Assembly (NCBI GenBank): GCA_905221605.1
Contig: CAJNDS010000424.1
Coordinates: forward strand, 560,978-624,977
Direction of reading: 5' to 3'
DNA length: 64,000 nucleotides
Source of the DNA: Symbiodinium natans
Taxonomy: Eukaryota > Sar > Dinophyceae > Suessiales > Symbiodiniaceae
Made by a program: the position numbers and the translations under genes. The notes below the pieces were generated by a model. The model saw nothing but the letters and a program-made list of their open reading frames with translations. It was not told the origin of the DNA and made no database searches. This document shows, piece after piece, positions 32,201 through 41,675 of the stretch. How positions within the stretch are numbered: position 1 is the stretch's first letter; each line of letters opens with the position of its first letter.

Positions 32201-32544
32201 GGCTTCATCTGGGGCCCGGCAGGTACTCAGCTTGAACCAGACATTAGGGGCCTGTCAAGGAATTCTTCGTGGTTTACGGTTTAGGGTTTAGGGTTTAGGC
32301 TTCGGCGTTTAGGGTTTAGTTCTTCGGGTCGTTCGGGCTTGAGGTTTCCAAGTCACCAAATGGCCACCCACCAAAGCAGGATGCCCCGTTTTGTTCGTCA
32401 TGCGATGGGAGTACAGTGCCTGTTTGTGAAATCTACACCGTGCCGCGAGCAACTTAAGGTATGATGATCGGGGTGCCGATCTTGTCAGTCCTGATGCTTG
32501 GCACGCAGAAGCTTGCAGTTATTGTCCCGGATGTCCTCGTTTGA
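29155..32544 (+). CDS. AI-2E (PerM/UPF0118) family membrane transporter, multi-exon, 5' end not found
   Basis: A polytopic membrane protein of the AI-2E/PerM family, whose members export small solutes or quorum signals and include Na+/H+ antiporters; the substrate here is unknown. Exons give, in family order: an extracytoplasmic helix (FYTSMLDKGQKIVSGVV), a membrane helix (VVTLIIILLYVIFGLLYP), the conserved VRSYLWKKTFVSLLYGFSV, AIFFGIVSFFFNYVPEVG, TIIAIIIPMPV, DLDDLRLVKATIGQL, VLKVVFNNIIETSLIQSD with DMKIHPE, VWVLLTINYFGFIWGPAG and GMMIGVPILSVLML, ending at TGA (32542-32544). These are the family's hallmark 'NyiP.vG', 'nniiE..li' and 'fG..wG..Gm...vPi' segments. Several joins agree in phase. 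The N-terminal exons probably lie among the islands at 22-28 kb but were not assigned. A bacterial-type transporter in a eukaryotic intron-rich gene suggests old transfer or an organellar role (inference). Confidence 0.75.
29373..29448 (+). CDS. AI-2E gene exon: transmembrane helix
   Basis: GCCAAG|; VVTLIIILLYVIFGLLYP then LPIGGK, ending GCAAG|GTAAGC, in phase with VRSYLW. A soluble-looking frame is open over the same bases, and the family match decides. Confidence 0.6.
29551..29697 (+). CDS. AI-2E gene exon: VRSYLWKK motif
   Basis: AGACCAG|; VRSYLWKKTFVSLLYGFSV, then about 20 atypical residues and ALFLLLDNDLA. GC donor (CTTGCC|GCTGGC) joins to AIFFG. The inserted part may hide a small intron. 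Confidence 0.65.
29907..29958 (+). CDS. AI-2E gene exon: FNYVPEVG
   Basis: CTTAGAG|; AIFFGIVSFFFNYVPEV then a split Gly; the GT donor CG|GTTGGC joins in phase to TIIAIIIP. Confidence 0.7.
30049..30088 (+). CDS. AI-2E gene exon: short transmembrane exon
   Basis: CGTTGCAG|; TIIAIIIPMPVT directly continues NYVPEVG. GA donor ACTAG|GACC. A further open piece at 30126-30200 could not be fitted. Confidence 0.6.
30435..30502 (+). CDS. AI-2E gene exon: helix before NNIIE
   Basis: TCCCAAG|; VHLVPADLDDLRLVKATI then GQL; GT donor CAGCTG|GTCTTG joins in phase to VLKVVFNN. Confidence 0.6.
30574..30651 (+). CDS. AI-2E gene exon: FNNIIE...HP
   Basis: ACCGAAG|; VLKVVFNNIIETSLIQSD then RDMKIHPE, a well-conserved family segment. 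The 3' end is uncertain: the frame stays open to 30697. Confidence 0.7.
30660..32166 (+). other. large AI-2E intron
   Basis: A T/G-rich stretch (30735-31210) open in several frames on both strands, a C-run array (31216-31385), G-strand arrays (31490-31515, 31612-31695), and C-strand repeats (32060-32155) just before the next acceptor. No exon is supported inside it. Confidence 0.5.
31216..31385. repeat. C-run array
   Basis: Blocks of C separated by CACC, TACCCTCC and AAAGTTA, in a large AI-2E intron; long proline and glycine ORFs are artefacts. Confidence 0.9.
32171..32222 (+). CDS. AI-2E gene exon: FGFIWGPAG
   Basis: C-strand repeats, CCTTGAG|; VWVLLTINYFGFIWGPA; GT donor GCAG|GTACTC; G-strand repeats from 32278. 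The split Gly joins to MMIGVPIL. Confidence 0.7.
32459..32544 (+). CDS. AI-2E gene terminal exon
   Basis: CTTAAG|GT; MMIGVPILSVLMLGTQKLA then VIVPDVLV and TGA. GMMIGVPIL is the family C-terminal motif and the phase matches. Confidence 0.7.
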
Positions 32545-33281
32545 CAGCTAACGTTCCGATCCGAAAAGCTGCCGAAGCAAGGACGTGTGACGTGAACACT
32601 CTTTTGCTGTGGGCTCCTGTAAGCATAACAAAAACGCTAAACCCGAAACCCTAAACCATTGGAGGTTGTTGCTGTTGGTTTGGGCTTCGGGTGTTTCAGG
32701 GGCTCCTTATGCCACTCACGTCGAGGAAAGGGGCGGCGGTCTCTGCGGTAGAGCTGACAGAAACGAAGGACGATGTGGCAAAGGCCGAGTGTATTGGAGA
32801 CGTCACAGTATGGCACCATTGGACAAGACTCAAAGACTCTGCAGAATCTGCAAAGCAGTGTTTTCCTACCTTTGGCACTCACTCATTGGCTTTCAGCATC
32901 AATACGGGCATGCTGGTGGCGTGTTATCAGGCAACAGCATGGCAGGGACGCACGTGGCATTCGCAACTATCTGCGAAAACATCGAACAGTAGCCCTATCC
33001 CTCTAAACCTTATAGGTCCAAACTCTCTAAGAGCTTGGCCAAGCTTTCAACTAGACCCCAAACCCCCGACCCCCAACCCCGAACCCCCCGAACCCCCCCA
33101 ACCCCCCCCCCCCCCCACCCCAAACCTCCAAACCCCCAAACTCCCAAACTCCCAAACTCCCAAGCCCCAAACTCCGGAACCCCAAACCCTAAACCCTAAA
33201 CCCTAAACCCCAAACCTTAAACCCCAAACCCCAAACCTTAACCCTAAACCCTAAACCCCAAACCTTAAACCCCCTTGGCAG
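32545..33281 (+). other. region after the AI-2E gene
   Basis: Two overlapping open frames (32609-32992 and 32691-33206) with no family resemblance, then degraded CCCAAA/CCCTAAA repeats. Probably spacer or 3' untranslated DNA. Confidence 0.35.
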
Positions 33282-33390
33282 GCCTGGGCTGAGTCCTTCT
33301 TGGCTTGCTTGGAGGGCCGTCCACAGAAAGCACGCTGCTGGCTTAGCTTCTGCCCCCCTCTCCTCCGGCTGATGATGAGCACTTCGTGTG
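33282..33390 (+). CDS. coding-like island, unknown gene
   Basis: C-strand repeats, TTGGCAG|; AWAESFLACLEGRPQKAR then CWLSFCPPLLRLMMSTSC, ending GTGTG|GTAGGC; G-strand array at 33400. May be the first recognisable exon of the next gene. Confidence 0.55.
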
Positions 33391-33404
33391 GTAGGCCTTT
33401 GGGG

Positions 33405-33468
33405 TTTAGGGTTTAGGGTTTAGGGTTTAGGGTTTAGGGTTTAGGGTTTAGGGTTTAGGGTTTAGGGG
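33405..33468. repeat. G-strand telomere-type array
   Basis: Nine units just downstream of the island at 33282-33390. A second array (33793-33890) begins inside the next exon's 3' end. Confidence 0.95.
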
Positions 33469-33686
33469 GGCCTTTGGGGTTGGCCTACTCTTGCTTAGTT
33501 GGTTCTGGGCGCCGCACTTATGTGGAACTGAAGGCTCAGTAGAAGGAGAGGTTTCTGTCAGCCTTGCCTGTCTGTTTGTGTGCACGAGTGGCTGCATTGC
33601 GCGTAAACCCTGAGCCTTAAACCCCAAACCTTAAACCCTTCACCCTAAACCCTAAACCCTGAACCCTAAACCCTAAACCCTCCCAG

Positions 33687-33796
33687 ATCCTATCCCGGCT
33701 TTCAGGCGAGAAGTTCGACATTGTGTTTGATGCTGCCGTGGAGTGGCAGGCATCCCTTCAGGACGGGCTCTTCCTGGACGTGCTGCACAAATTAGG
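33687..33796 (+). CDS. coding-like island, unknown gene
   Basis: C-strand array ending CCTCCCAG|; ILSRLSGEKFDIVFDAAV then EWQASLQDGLFLDVLHKL; donor TTAGG|GTTTAGGG inside the G-strand array. In phase with the next island (HKLG-YQELLPV). Confidence 0.65.
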
Positions 33797-34044
33797 GTTT
33801 AGGGTTTAGGGTTTAGGGTTTAGGGTTTAGGGTTTAGGGTTTTGGGGTTTAGGGTTTAGGGTTTAGGGTTTAGGGTTTAGGGTTTAGGGTCGTTGTAAAT
33901 TAGGGTCCCTTCGGGGGTCCTTTCTAGAAGGGCTTCTATTCCATAAAGGTTTGCTCAAAAGTGAATCCTGGTTTATACCAACCCCTGGCAATGAAACCCT
34001 AAACCTTAAACCTTAAACCCTAAACCCTAAACCCTAAAAGCCAG

Positions 34045-34071
34045 GTATCAGGAGCTGCTGCCGGTCCGAGG
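34045..34071 (+). CDS. short coding-like island
   Basis: C-strand array, AAGCCAG|; YQELLPVRG continues the previous island in phase. Confidence 0.5.
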
Positions 34072-34130
34072 GACAGCGTGCTGACCGCGTGATGTTGTGC
34101 TAAAACAGTGCGACTGCTGCGCTTGCGCAG

Positions 34131-34168
34131 GGCATGCCCAGCTTGCTCTCGTACTTGAGACGAGGGGC
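34131..34168 (+). CDS. short coding-like island
   Basis: TTGCGCAG|; GMPSLLSYLRRG, with a GT donor at 34169. Confidence 0.4.
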
Positions 34169-34654
34169 GTCATTGTCTAACATCATAGCAATTTCAACAT
34201 AGCCGTACGGCAGCTCAACGGTATGGGATCAAACACGGTGAGCCTGTAACAGTATGGCAATTAAATAGTATATATCAACACAACGATACTTAAAGCAAAC
34301 CGAATTAGATCAATTGAACGAGCGATCGATATGGCAACATCACGCTTTTGCAACCATGACAGCAGAATTACACACAGCACTACGTTTTATCAAATTTTCT
34401 CAACATGCCCTCGTGCACATAGTCTTCTGTAACTCTGCGGTCGGTTCCGGCGTCTTGCGCTCTCCCAATTTCCTTCTTCGCCGGACCTTGCAGTTCCCTC
34501 CAAACCCGAAACCCTAAACCCGAAACCCTTCTGAACCCTGAACGATGAACCCTAAAGCCTAAACCCTAAACCCCAAACCATAACCCTAAACCCTAAACCC
34601 TAAACCCCAAACCCTAAACCCTAAACCCTAACCTCCGAGGCTCGGGACATCTAG

Positions 34655-34700
34655 CCCCTCGCGTGGTCAAGATGTGCCTGCGAGGCCTCGGTGCTTTGAG
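34655..34700 (+). CDS. short coding-like island
   Basis: C-strand array, CATCTAG|; APRVVKMCLRGLGAL; G-rich repeats follow. Confidence 0.4.
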
Positions 34701-35177
34701 AGGGGGGTTCAGGGTCTAGGGTCTACTGTCTAGGGTTTAGGGTTTGGGTCAGGGTTTAGGGTTATGGGGTTTATTAGGTTTATAGGGTTTATAGGGTTTA
34801 TAGGGTTGATGGGGTTCATAGGGTTGATAGCGTTGATAGGGTTGATAGGGTTTAGGGGCTGGGGTTTGGGGTTTGGGGTTTAAGGTTTGGGGTTTCGGGT
34901 TTCAGCGTGTCGCTGTCCTTCTGCCTACAAGTAGCTTAAAGTATGGGGTTCCGGGTTTTGGGTTGAGGTAGTCTAACAGTAAAACGCGACCTTCTAAGTT
35001 GCACATGAACTCCCAAGCAACGTGGACTTCTGTTTGTGGTAGAGGGCTTTGCAGGTGATGAGATGAGGGTAAGCATGTGCCACTCTTCTAGATCCTCCCC
35101 TTCAGACATTCTCAAACTCCTAAACCCTAAACCCTAAACCCTAAACCCTAAACCCTAAACCCTAAAGCCTTCTCAAG

Positions 35178-35218
35178 ATGGTGCTGTGATCATGGCTTCC
35201 CGGCCGCACGTGCTACTC
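35178..35218 (+). CDS. short coding-like island
   Basis: C-strand array, TCTCAAG|; DGAVIMASRPHVLL, ending at GTACGG. The frame remains open to 35250. Confidence 0.45.
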
Positions 35219-35609
35219 GTACGGGGACAGCAAGAGACCCATCCCTAAATGGCACCCTCCCACCCGGTGAAGCCCGCACCGTGCCTTTAGGGTTTAGTTT
35301 AGGGTTTAGGGTTTAGGGTTTAGGGTTTAGGGTTTAGGGTTTAGGGTTTAGGGTTTAGGGCTTCAGCATCTCTTTCTGCCTAGACCAGGATGGGCCCTTA
35401 GGCTTCCTACTCCCCATCATCGACCCTAAAAAGAGAGGTCCTAGGGCAGAAGACCCCATCCTGCAAAACCCACAGTTTAGGGCCCTTTTTTTCGGGTTTA
35501 TCGGGCATAGCAGCCCATCCTGCCAAGGCCACAGGTTTAGGGTTTAGGGTTTAGGGTTTAGGGTGTAGGGTGTAGGGTGTAGGGTGTAGGGTGTAGGGTT
35601 GAGGGTTAG

Positions 35610-35690
35610 GCGCTGAGTGCCGAGAAAGGCTGGCTGGGCCAGAAAATGCGGTGCCGTGTTCCCGGCCACAAGCTGCAGGATGCCCAGTGG
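35610..35690 (+). CDS. coding-like island
   Basis: GGTTAG|GCG; ALSAEKGWLGQKMRCRVP then GHKLQDAQW; donor AGTGG|GTTTAGGG is part of the G-strand array. Confidence 0.55.
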
Positions 35691-36090
35691 GTTTAGGGTT
35701 CAGGGTTTAGGGTTTAGGGTTCCGATTCGACATGTTTAGGGTGCAGGGTTCTCGGTTTAGGGGCTTTATTTAGGATACACCTTGGCGGACGCGTCACATT
35801 CTGCAGCTTGCCTCGAGCTCCAATGTATATAAGTCCCATGTCTTTCCGGTACCCCAAAGGAACTACACACTTTCGGGGGTCTATGTAGGCTGCTTGGTCT
35901 TAGGAGGGGTGAGGGAGGCCGTTCCAAGGGGACCCCTTCTCAACCCTTTTTCTAGTGCTATTAAGGAGGGACCCTATTGAGAGGCTCTATATCCCCAAAA
36001 GGTCCCCTAATCCTACCTCCTACTTAGGAAGTAGTTCGTGGGACCGATGAGCCATCCCAGACAGTGAAGTCATGATAGTCATGCACCAAG

Positions 36091-36159
36091 TTTGGTGAAG
36101 ACGCGGATGTCGAGAAAGCGATGCTTTTGGACGCTGGCTCAGCTTCCATGATACAGCAG
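36091..36159 (+). CDS. coding-like island
   Basis: CACCAAG|; FGEDADVEKAMLLDAGSA then SMIQQ; GC donor CAGCAG|GCACCA. EDADV also occurs at 28975-28995 (SEDADVRL), perhaps a related exon. Confidence 0.5.
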
Positions 36160-36239
36160 GCACCAAGCACAGGCTAAACCCTGAACCCTAAACCCCTCAC
36201 CCTAAACCATCCCGAAATCCTGAACCCCTAAGCCCTAAG

Positions 36240-36370
36240 CCCTACACGGATTGTTGCTTTGGGCAACATTACCAACACCAGGAAGCTTGACCTGTCATGT
36301 CCTGAGACCGCCACCATTTTAAGTCGGTCCCAGGCGCTGTGGGCTTGGTGTTTGCTGTTTTTCTTTTTGT
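36240..36370 (+). CDS. coding-like island, frame ambiguous
   Basis: Between C- and G-strand repeats; RIVALGNITNTRKLDLSC and two other frames are open. Likely an exon, but the frame and acceptor are unclear. Confidence 0.3.
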
Positions 36371-36526
36371 CGGGGTTTAGGGTTTAGGGGTTTTAGGGTT
36401 TGTTCGTTTTATTGAGTTTTTGTGGGTTTATACACGCTTTTTCGAGTTTCGACTCAAGGTCCTTGACCAAACACCGGTAAGGCAGAGGACCTCGCGACCC
36501 AAACACCGAAAGCTGGGTAATAAATA

Positions 36527-36812
36527 GGGGTCGGAATAATTACTAATAATATTCCGTTGCGGTCCCTTTCTAATTCTACGATACAGTAGACTCCAGAAAG
36601 TTGGAACATGGTTTAAGGATGATTTGAGCTGGGATTCCCTTTAGTATACCTTTAGGACCTTTTGGGGTATGGGTATAAGGATGTTCCAACTTTCTGGGGT
36701 TTACTGTAACACCCCCCCCCCCCAAAAAAAAAAAAAAAAAGGAAAAGAACAATATTATATATATATATATATATATAATATATATATTCCAATTATTCAG
36801 GCCCCTTTATTA
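36527..36812. mobile_element. family E copy interrupted by another element
   Basis: Starts GGGGTCGGAATAATTACTA and resumes at the C/A runs and ATTCAGGCCCC; 36582-36708 is an insertion. Confidence 0.65.
36582..36708. mobile_element. nested terminal-inverted-repeat element
   Basis: 28-bp inverted ends (TACAGTAGACTCCAGAAAGT... / ...ACTTTCTGGGGTTTACTGTA) inside the family E copy. TA at both ends suggests a Stowaway/mariner-like insertion. Confidence 0.65.
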
Positions 36813-36995
36813 GGCAGAGGACCCCGAGACCGTAACACCAAAAGCTGAGTAGGCAGAGGCCGCGACCGTAACACCAAACACTCGGTAGACAAAATCGCGG
36901 TGAGCTCCACAAAGCCTCGAAGCCCTGCCAGGGTCTAGGGTGTAGTGTTTAGGGCTTAGAGTTTAGTGTCCCAAAGCCCAAAACCCTAAGAGCAC

Positions 36996-37100
36996 CAAAG
37001 AACAGGGTTTAGGGTTTAGGGTTTAGGGTTTAGGGTTTAGAGTTTAGGGTTTAGGGTTTAGGGTTTAGGGTTTAGGGTTTAGGGTTTAGGGTTTAGGGTA
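36996..37100. repeat. G-strand telomere-type array
   Basis: About 15 units with one TTTAGAG variant. Confidence 0.95.
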
Positions 37101-37411
37101 CCCCAAATCCCAACACCTCCCGGGATCTCCAGACCGACGAGTTTACGCCTCAAAGCCGGGCCTAGAGCTTGCACGGGGTTTAGGGTTTAGGGGTTAGGGG
37201 GTTTAGGGTTTACAGAGTTTAGGGTTTCGGGTTTAGGGAGAAACCCTCATCCCGGGAGCCCATTGCTGAAATTCGGTCACAGACTCGATTGGTATTTTCG
37301 CAGCTCCGTTGAACCCTCAACCCGGCCGCCCAAAACCTGAAGCCCCCTTCTCCTCCACACGAAACCCCCTAAACCCTAAACCCTAAACCCTAAACCCCAA
37401 AGCCCAAACAG

Positions 37412-37477
37412 GGTGGGCGCATCACCCAGGCCGCAGTTACCGGCTTGCGAGAGGCCGCCGAGGTGCCAGTTTTGGAG
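37412..37477 (+). CDS. coding-like island
   Basis: C-strand array, CCAAACAG|; GGRITQAAVTGLREAAEV then PVLE; G-strand array begins at 37496. Confidence 0.55.
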
Positions 37478-37724
37478 TTTGGGTCTTTTTGTCTCGGTTT
37501 AGGGTTTAGGGTTTAGGGCTTAGGGTTTAGGGTCTAGGGTCTAGGGTCTAGGGTCTAGGGTTTAGGGTTTAGGGTTTAGGGTTTAGGGTTTCTCCTTGTT
37601 GACTTTAATTTTACATTTTTGTTATTATCTTGAAGTCCCAATAAGGATGAAAAGTCATAATTTGTAATATAACCTCAACAAGGACCCAGGTTTAGGGTTG
37701 AGGGTTTAGGGCTCTCTTATTCAG

Positions 37725-37822
37725 TCTAAAGGTGCGGCAGAGCCATCTACGGTGCTCCATCGTGCGGATGCACCTGAGAAGGGGCCGAAGAAGTCCACCA
37801 TCCTAAGCAAACAAGGCCACAG
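37725..37822 (+). CDS. coding-like island, basic linker
   Basis: TATTCAG|; SKGAAEPSTVLHRADAPE then KGPKKSTILSKQGH; donor CACAG|GTCCTG. Confidence 0.5.
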
Positions 37823-37935
37823 GTCCTGAATGCCTGGGCTTGACCCTGCAAGCCTCTGAGCGCTTTAGGGTTTAGGGTTTAGGGTTTAGGCCTTGGGGTT
37901 TAGGGTTTAGGCTTTAGGGTTTAGGGTGATCGAAG

Positions 37936-38003
37936 CCCCTGCCCAAGCCCGACAAGGCTGCCGTGCGAAGAGCCGAGATTGCCGAGGCGAGGCATTACCT
38001 GCG
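37936..38003 (+). CDS. coding-like island, helical
   Basis: ATCGAAG|; PLPKPDKAAVRRAEIAEA then RHYLR. Another frame is open, but this one fits a charged helix. Confidence 0.45.
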
Positions 38004-38224
38004 GGGTTTGGGGGTTGCACTTGGAAGCTTATAAACGGGGCACCTGCTTCCCTCATTCCCTGCTATGGAACCTAAACATCATGGTTCCGATGTCCAAAGA
38101 AGGACTGTTCGCAAATTCGTGTTTAGGGCACAGGGGCTACTTCCAGCTTTTGGCAAAGAGTCGGGTGTAAGAGGTGGAAGTTGATACACAAACGCAAAGC
38201 CAATAAATCCAGGTGCTTGGTGAG

Positions 38225-38263
38225 CTGGGGCGACCTGACGGCCCAGGAACACCGAGTAAGCAG
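38225..38263 (+). CDS. short coding-like island
   Basis: GGTGAG|; WGDLTAQEHRVSR, ending AGCAG|GTTAGA. Confidence 0.4.
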
Positions 38264-38387
38264 GTTAGAGAACCCTAAACCCTAAACCCTATACCCTAAA
38301 CCCTATAAACCCCATAAACCCCATAAACCCTATAAACCCTAAACCTGAGGTACGAGGGGTATGAGGGGGGGAGGCATTCTATATCAG

Positions 38388-38481
38388 GGCCCGGGTTGTA
38401 TCGGGACAGTTGCTTCAGGCAGCTTGCCTGGCCCCGCTGAAGCAGGCGATGGAGGCAGTTGCCAGGGAAAGATCTACTGAG
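38388..38481 (+). CDS. coding-like island, helical
   Basis: TATATCAG|; ARVVSGQLLQAACLAPLK then QAMEAVARERSTE, ending ACTGAG|GTAAAA. Good canonical donor. Confidence 0.6.
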
Positions 38482-38516
38482 GTAAAAGTCTCCAGTATTC
38501 AAGGCATGAATGCCTC

Positions 38517-38660
38517 TACTTGGAGGTTCATGGTACTTATTAACAAATTATAACTGTACTTGTGAGTGTACTTATCACCATATTAGGGCACTTAAGGGGC
38601 TTATAAGTGGGTTATAAGTACAGTTATAATTGGTTAGTAAGTACCATGAACCTCCAAGTA
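38517..38660. mobile_element. MITE family D copy, near-perfect palindrome
   Basis: ACTTGGAGGTTCATGGTACT / AGTACCATGAACCTCCAAGT. It ends 20 bp before an exon acceptor. Confidence 0.85.
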
Positions 38661-38680
38661 CCCTACCCGGATCCCTGCAG

Positions 38681-38782
38681 GCTCATCTGAGGGAATGCAG
38701 GGAGCACCTGGTCCTCGAGCTGCGCACAGCCTTGCAACGGGAAGTGTTTGAGGCGTGCCCCAGTGGGACTTCTTGCAAGGAG
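38681..38782 (+). CDS. coding-like island, helical
   Basis: A family D MITE ends at 38660, then CCCTGCAG|; AHLRECREHLVLELRTAL then QREVFEACPSGTSCKE, ending AAGGAG|GTCGAG. The MITE ends within 20 bp of the acceptor. Confidence 0.6.
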
Positions 38783-38932
38783 GTCGAGGGTGAAGTGCAT
38801 ACTCGAAATGTCATGGAGAGGTATGTGTAGGGTTAGAAGTATGGTAACTGCACCTATCTCGGGTACTTATAGCCATACATATAGCTACCCATGAACCGCC
38901 AAGCATTCTTTAAAGCTTAGGCAATCATTCAG

Positions 38933-38974
38933 GTGTTCGTGCTCGACGCTTGCGTTCTTCAGCTATGCCTATGG
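38933..38974 (+). CDS. short hydrophobic coding-like island
   Basis: CATTCAG|; VFVLDACVLQLCLW, ending TGG|GTTCTA. Confidence 0.4.
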
Positions 38975-39016
38975 GTTCTAGGGTTGAACACTTCGGGGGT
39001 CCGTTTGGCTTATACT

Positions 39017-39156
39017 ATGGGGGTCGGAATAATTACGAACAGTAATTATTCCCTTAATGTTCCTTTAGAATTATACTACAGAACCCCCCCCCCCCCCCAA
39101 AAAAAAAAAAAAAAAAAAATCCTGTTGTATTCATTAAGGCCTCTATAGTAGGCCTA
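39017..39156. mobile_element. family E copy (uninterrupted)
   Basis: GGGGGTCGGAATAATTACGA ... TTATACTACAGAACCCCC ... TTAAGGCCTC; serves as the empty-site comparison for 36527. Confidence 0.65.
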
Positions 39157-39258
39157 AACCCTAAACCCTAAATCCCACACCCTAAACCCGAAACCCTAAA
39201 CCCTCAACTCTAAATCCTACACCTATTCTAATTACATATTCGGGTGCCTGGATGCCAG

Positions 39259-39350
39259 AGGCCACCGCCGAGCTGAAGGCTACTGCCCGAGAGCTGCGCA
39301 CGATGTGCGCCGACCTCAGATGGTCTCTACGTCATGGTTCCGCTTCGGGG
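39259..39350 (+). CDS. coding-like island, helical
   Basis: C-strand repeats, GATGCCAG|; ATAELKATARELRTMCAD then LRWSLRHGSASG; donor GGGG|GTTTAGGG. Confidence 0.6.
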
Positions 39351-39907
39351 GTTTAGGGTTTAGGGTTTAGGGTTTAGGGTTTGGGGCTTGTGGTTGGAGT
39401 TTAGGGTTTAGGGTGAAAAAGGACTCTAACTTTTCGGAAGTGGCCAGGTAGCTTTCTGCTGCGTCAGCGAAGGGTTCTTGACATGAAGCACATCCACCCC
39501 GACTAGTCGAGCTGTTAAGAGCGCCACATGTTTCCCCAATGCTTAACCCAGTTTTCGGTGGAGCGGGGGTGGGGGGGAGAAGGAGACTCGACGTTCGGAG
39601 GGACAGTTGGGTCCTGCAAGTCTCGTGCATGAAGCTTGTCCCAGACAAACCAACACTATACATTCTTCTATAGATATTCTCACTAACTCACACCTCAAAC
39701 TAGCCACATCACTTGAACCCTAAGACAACCAGGGTAAGACATTGCAATGTTGTACATCTTCCCTTATTCGGCTTAAGAGTACCTTATTGGGGAATACTTT
39801 CAGAGGGTTGCCTAGAAACCCCAAACCCTAAACCCTAAACCCTAAACCCTAAACCCTAAACCCTAAACCCTAAACCCTAAACCCTAAATCCTAAACCCAA
39901 CCGCTGA

Positions 39908-39990
39908 GGCTGGCCGGCGAACCCCCCGGCCAACGAAGTGCCTGCCGGGGCGCTGCAGCCCCTGCCTGGCCCTCAAGCCTCAGCATTTTG
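39908..39990 (+). CDS. coding-like island, frame ambiguous
   Basis: C-strand array, CCGCTGAG|; two frames open well past 40000 (LAGEPPGQRSACRGAAA / AGRRTPRPTKCLPGRC). Could be a terminal exon. Confidence 0.35.
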
Positions 39991-40381
39991 AAAAGCAAAA
40001 GCAAAAACGTAATCATAAGTTTCAGAAAGCCGGAAACTCAAGAAAACGTGTAGTTGATTGTTTGTCTATGATTGCATTGTATGTTGTGTGTGCATGGTCA
40101 GTGTGAGAGGGGGGGGGGGCATGTTGTAGGGCTGTCTACATCACTCGGCCCTCAGCTACTATGAGCCTGCAAGCCTTAGCTTTGTCTTCGCAAACCGGCC
40201 GGACTCTATACATGCGAACCGGCGTCATACTCCAGCCCTCTGCATCTACTGGTAGGAGGTTTTTCAGGCATGGGGATGACTAAGGGGCAGTAGAACTAAA
40301 CCCTAAACCCCAAACCCTTATTATCCCTATTACGAACTTTTGGGGGTTGAGCCGTTCCCGTCGCCGATTTGCGAGCCCGAG

Positions 40382-40412
40382 GTTTACGCCGCACTGCTCT
40401 CCTTCAAAGGCA
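40382..40412 (+). CDS. short coding-like island
   Basis: AGCCCGAG|; VYAALLSFKG, then a poly-G run. It resembles the 'FYdAL..kd' start of SbmA-like membrane domains only loosely. Confidence 0.3.
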
Positions 40413-40481
40413 GGGGGGGGGGGGGGGGGGGGGGCGCCTGCATGGCATGAACACCCTCCCACCACGGCAGGTGAGCAACGT

Positions 40482-40682
40482 TAAACCCCTAAACCCTTTA
40501 AACCCTTTAAACCCTTTAAGCCCTTTAATCCCTTTAAACCCTTTAGACCCTTTAAACCCTTTAAACCCTTTAAACTCTTTAAACCCTTAAAACCCTTTAA
40601 ACCCTTAAAACCCTTCAAACCCTTTAAACCCTTCAAACCCTTCAAACCCTTTAAACACTTTAAACCCTTTAAACCCTAAACC
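40482..40682. repeat. 9-mer variant array (CCCTTTAAA)n
   Basis: About 20 units of a 9-base variant with CCCTTCAAA and CCCTTAAAA changes. Confidence 0.9.
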
Positions 40683-40816
40683 CTAAACCTACTCGGATTT
40701 TCTGGTTCAGGGTGCAGGGCTTACCAGGCTTGAGGACTGCTTGGGGTTAGCCCTACACATGTCCTAAACCCACCCCTGAAAACCTAAAGCCTCAACCCTG
40801 AGGACCAACCACCCGA

Positions 40817-40849
<33 letters not shown>

Positions 40850-40904
40850 ACCCTAAAACCCTAAACCCTAACCCTAAACCCCAAACCCCACCACCCCAAG
40901 CCAG

Positions 40905-40983
40905 ACCGGCCTCCACCCGCGTGTAGACGAAGACTTCTCCCGGTTCACCTGCACGCAAAGCCGGCCCCGAATCTTCTTATTCG
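40905..40983 (+). CDS. coding-like island
   Basis: C-strand repeats, CAAGCCAG|; TGLHPRVDEDFSRFTCTQ then SRPRIFLF, ending TTCG|GTTAGGG. Confidence 0.55.
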
Positions 40984-41436
40984 GTTAGGGTTAGGGTTTA
41001 GGGTTTTTAGGGTTTCAGGTAGGGTTAGGGTTTAGGGTTTGAGGGTTTACGGGTTCAGGTTTTTATGGTTTAGGGTTTAAGGTTGTGCAGGGGTTAATGT
41101 TCGTTAGGGTTCAGAATAGACGCACGATAGTACGTGGCGGCATGGGTTTTCCATAGGTTTGGGTGTATGTAGGCTTAACCAAACCGTTTCCAACTTCTTG
41201 TTCGGGTTCAGATTGCGCGTGGTCTGTAATGATGTGTTGAGGGGGGGGACCTCAACCCGAAGCCTGAAACCCTAAACCCTTGCCACTCATGATAGCGGTG
41301 AGGCACAGGTCCTTAACAAGCCCTAAAACCCTAAACCTTAAACCTTAAACCCTAAAACCCTAAACCCCAAAGCCCAAAGCCCTAAGAAGCCCTGAACAGG
41401 GATTGTTGTCAGAGGGCCCCCAAACCTTCCCTACAG

Positions 41437-41482
41437 GAATACCCGGAGATCCCAAAGTCCGAAGGCCATCTTAGCGACGCAG
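41437..41482 (+). CDS. short coding-like island
   Basis: TTCCCTACAG|; EYPEIPKSEGHLSDA; GA donor GCAG|GATGAA; C-strand array follows at 41515. Confidence 0.45.
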
Positions 41483-41610
41483 GATGAAGACTGAGATCCG
41501 AATCACAAGGTACCCTAAACCCTAAACCCTAACCCTAAACCCTAAACCCATAAACCTAAAACCCTAAACCCTAAACCCTAAACCCTAAACCCAAACCCTA
41601 AACCCCTAAG

Positions 41611-41675
41611 CCGCTTGAGGCCACCAGCATGGCTTTGTGGAACTTGACTAAGGCCCCTGCATCTGTCAGCTCCAG
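41611..41675 (+). CDS. coding-like island
   Basis: C-strand array, CCCTAAG|; PLEATSMALWNLTKAPAS then VSSR; GC donor CCAG|GCGCAC. The (-) strand is less open here. Confidence 0.4.
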
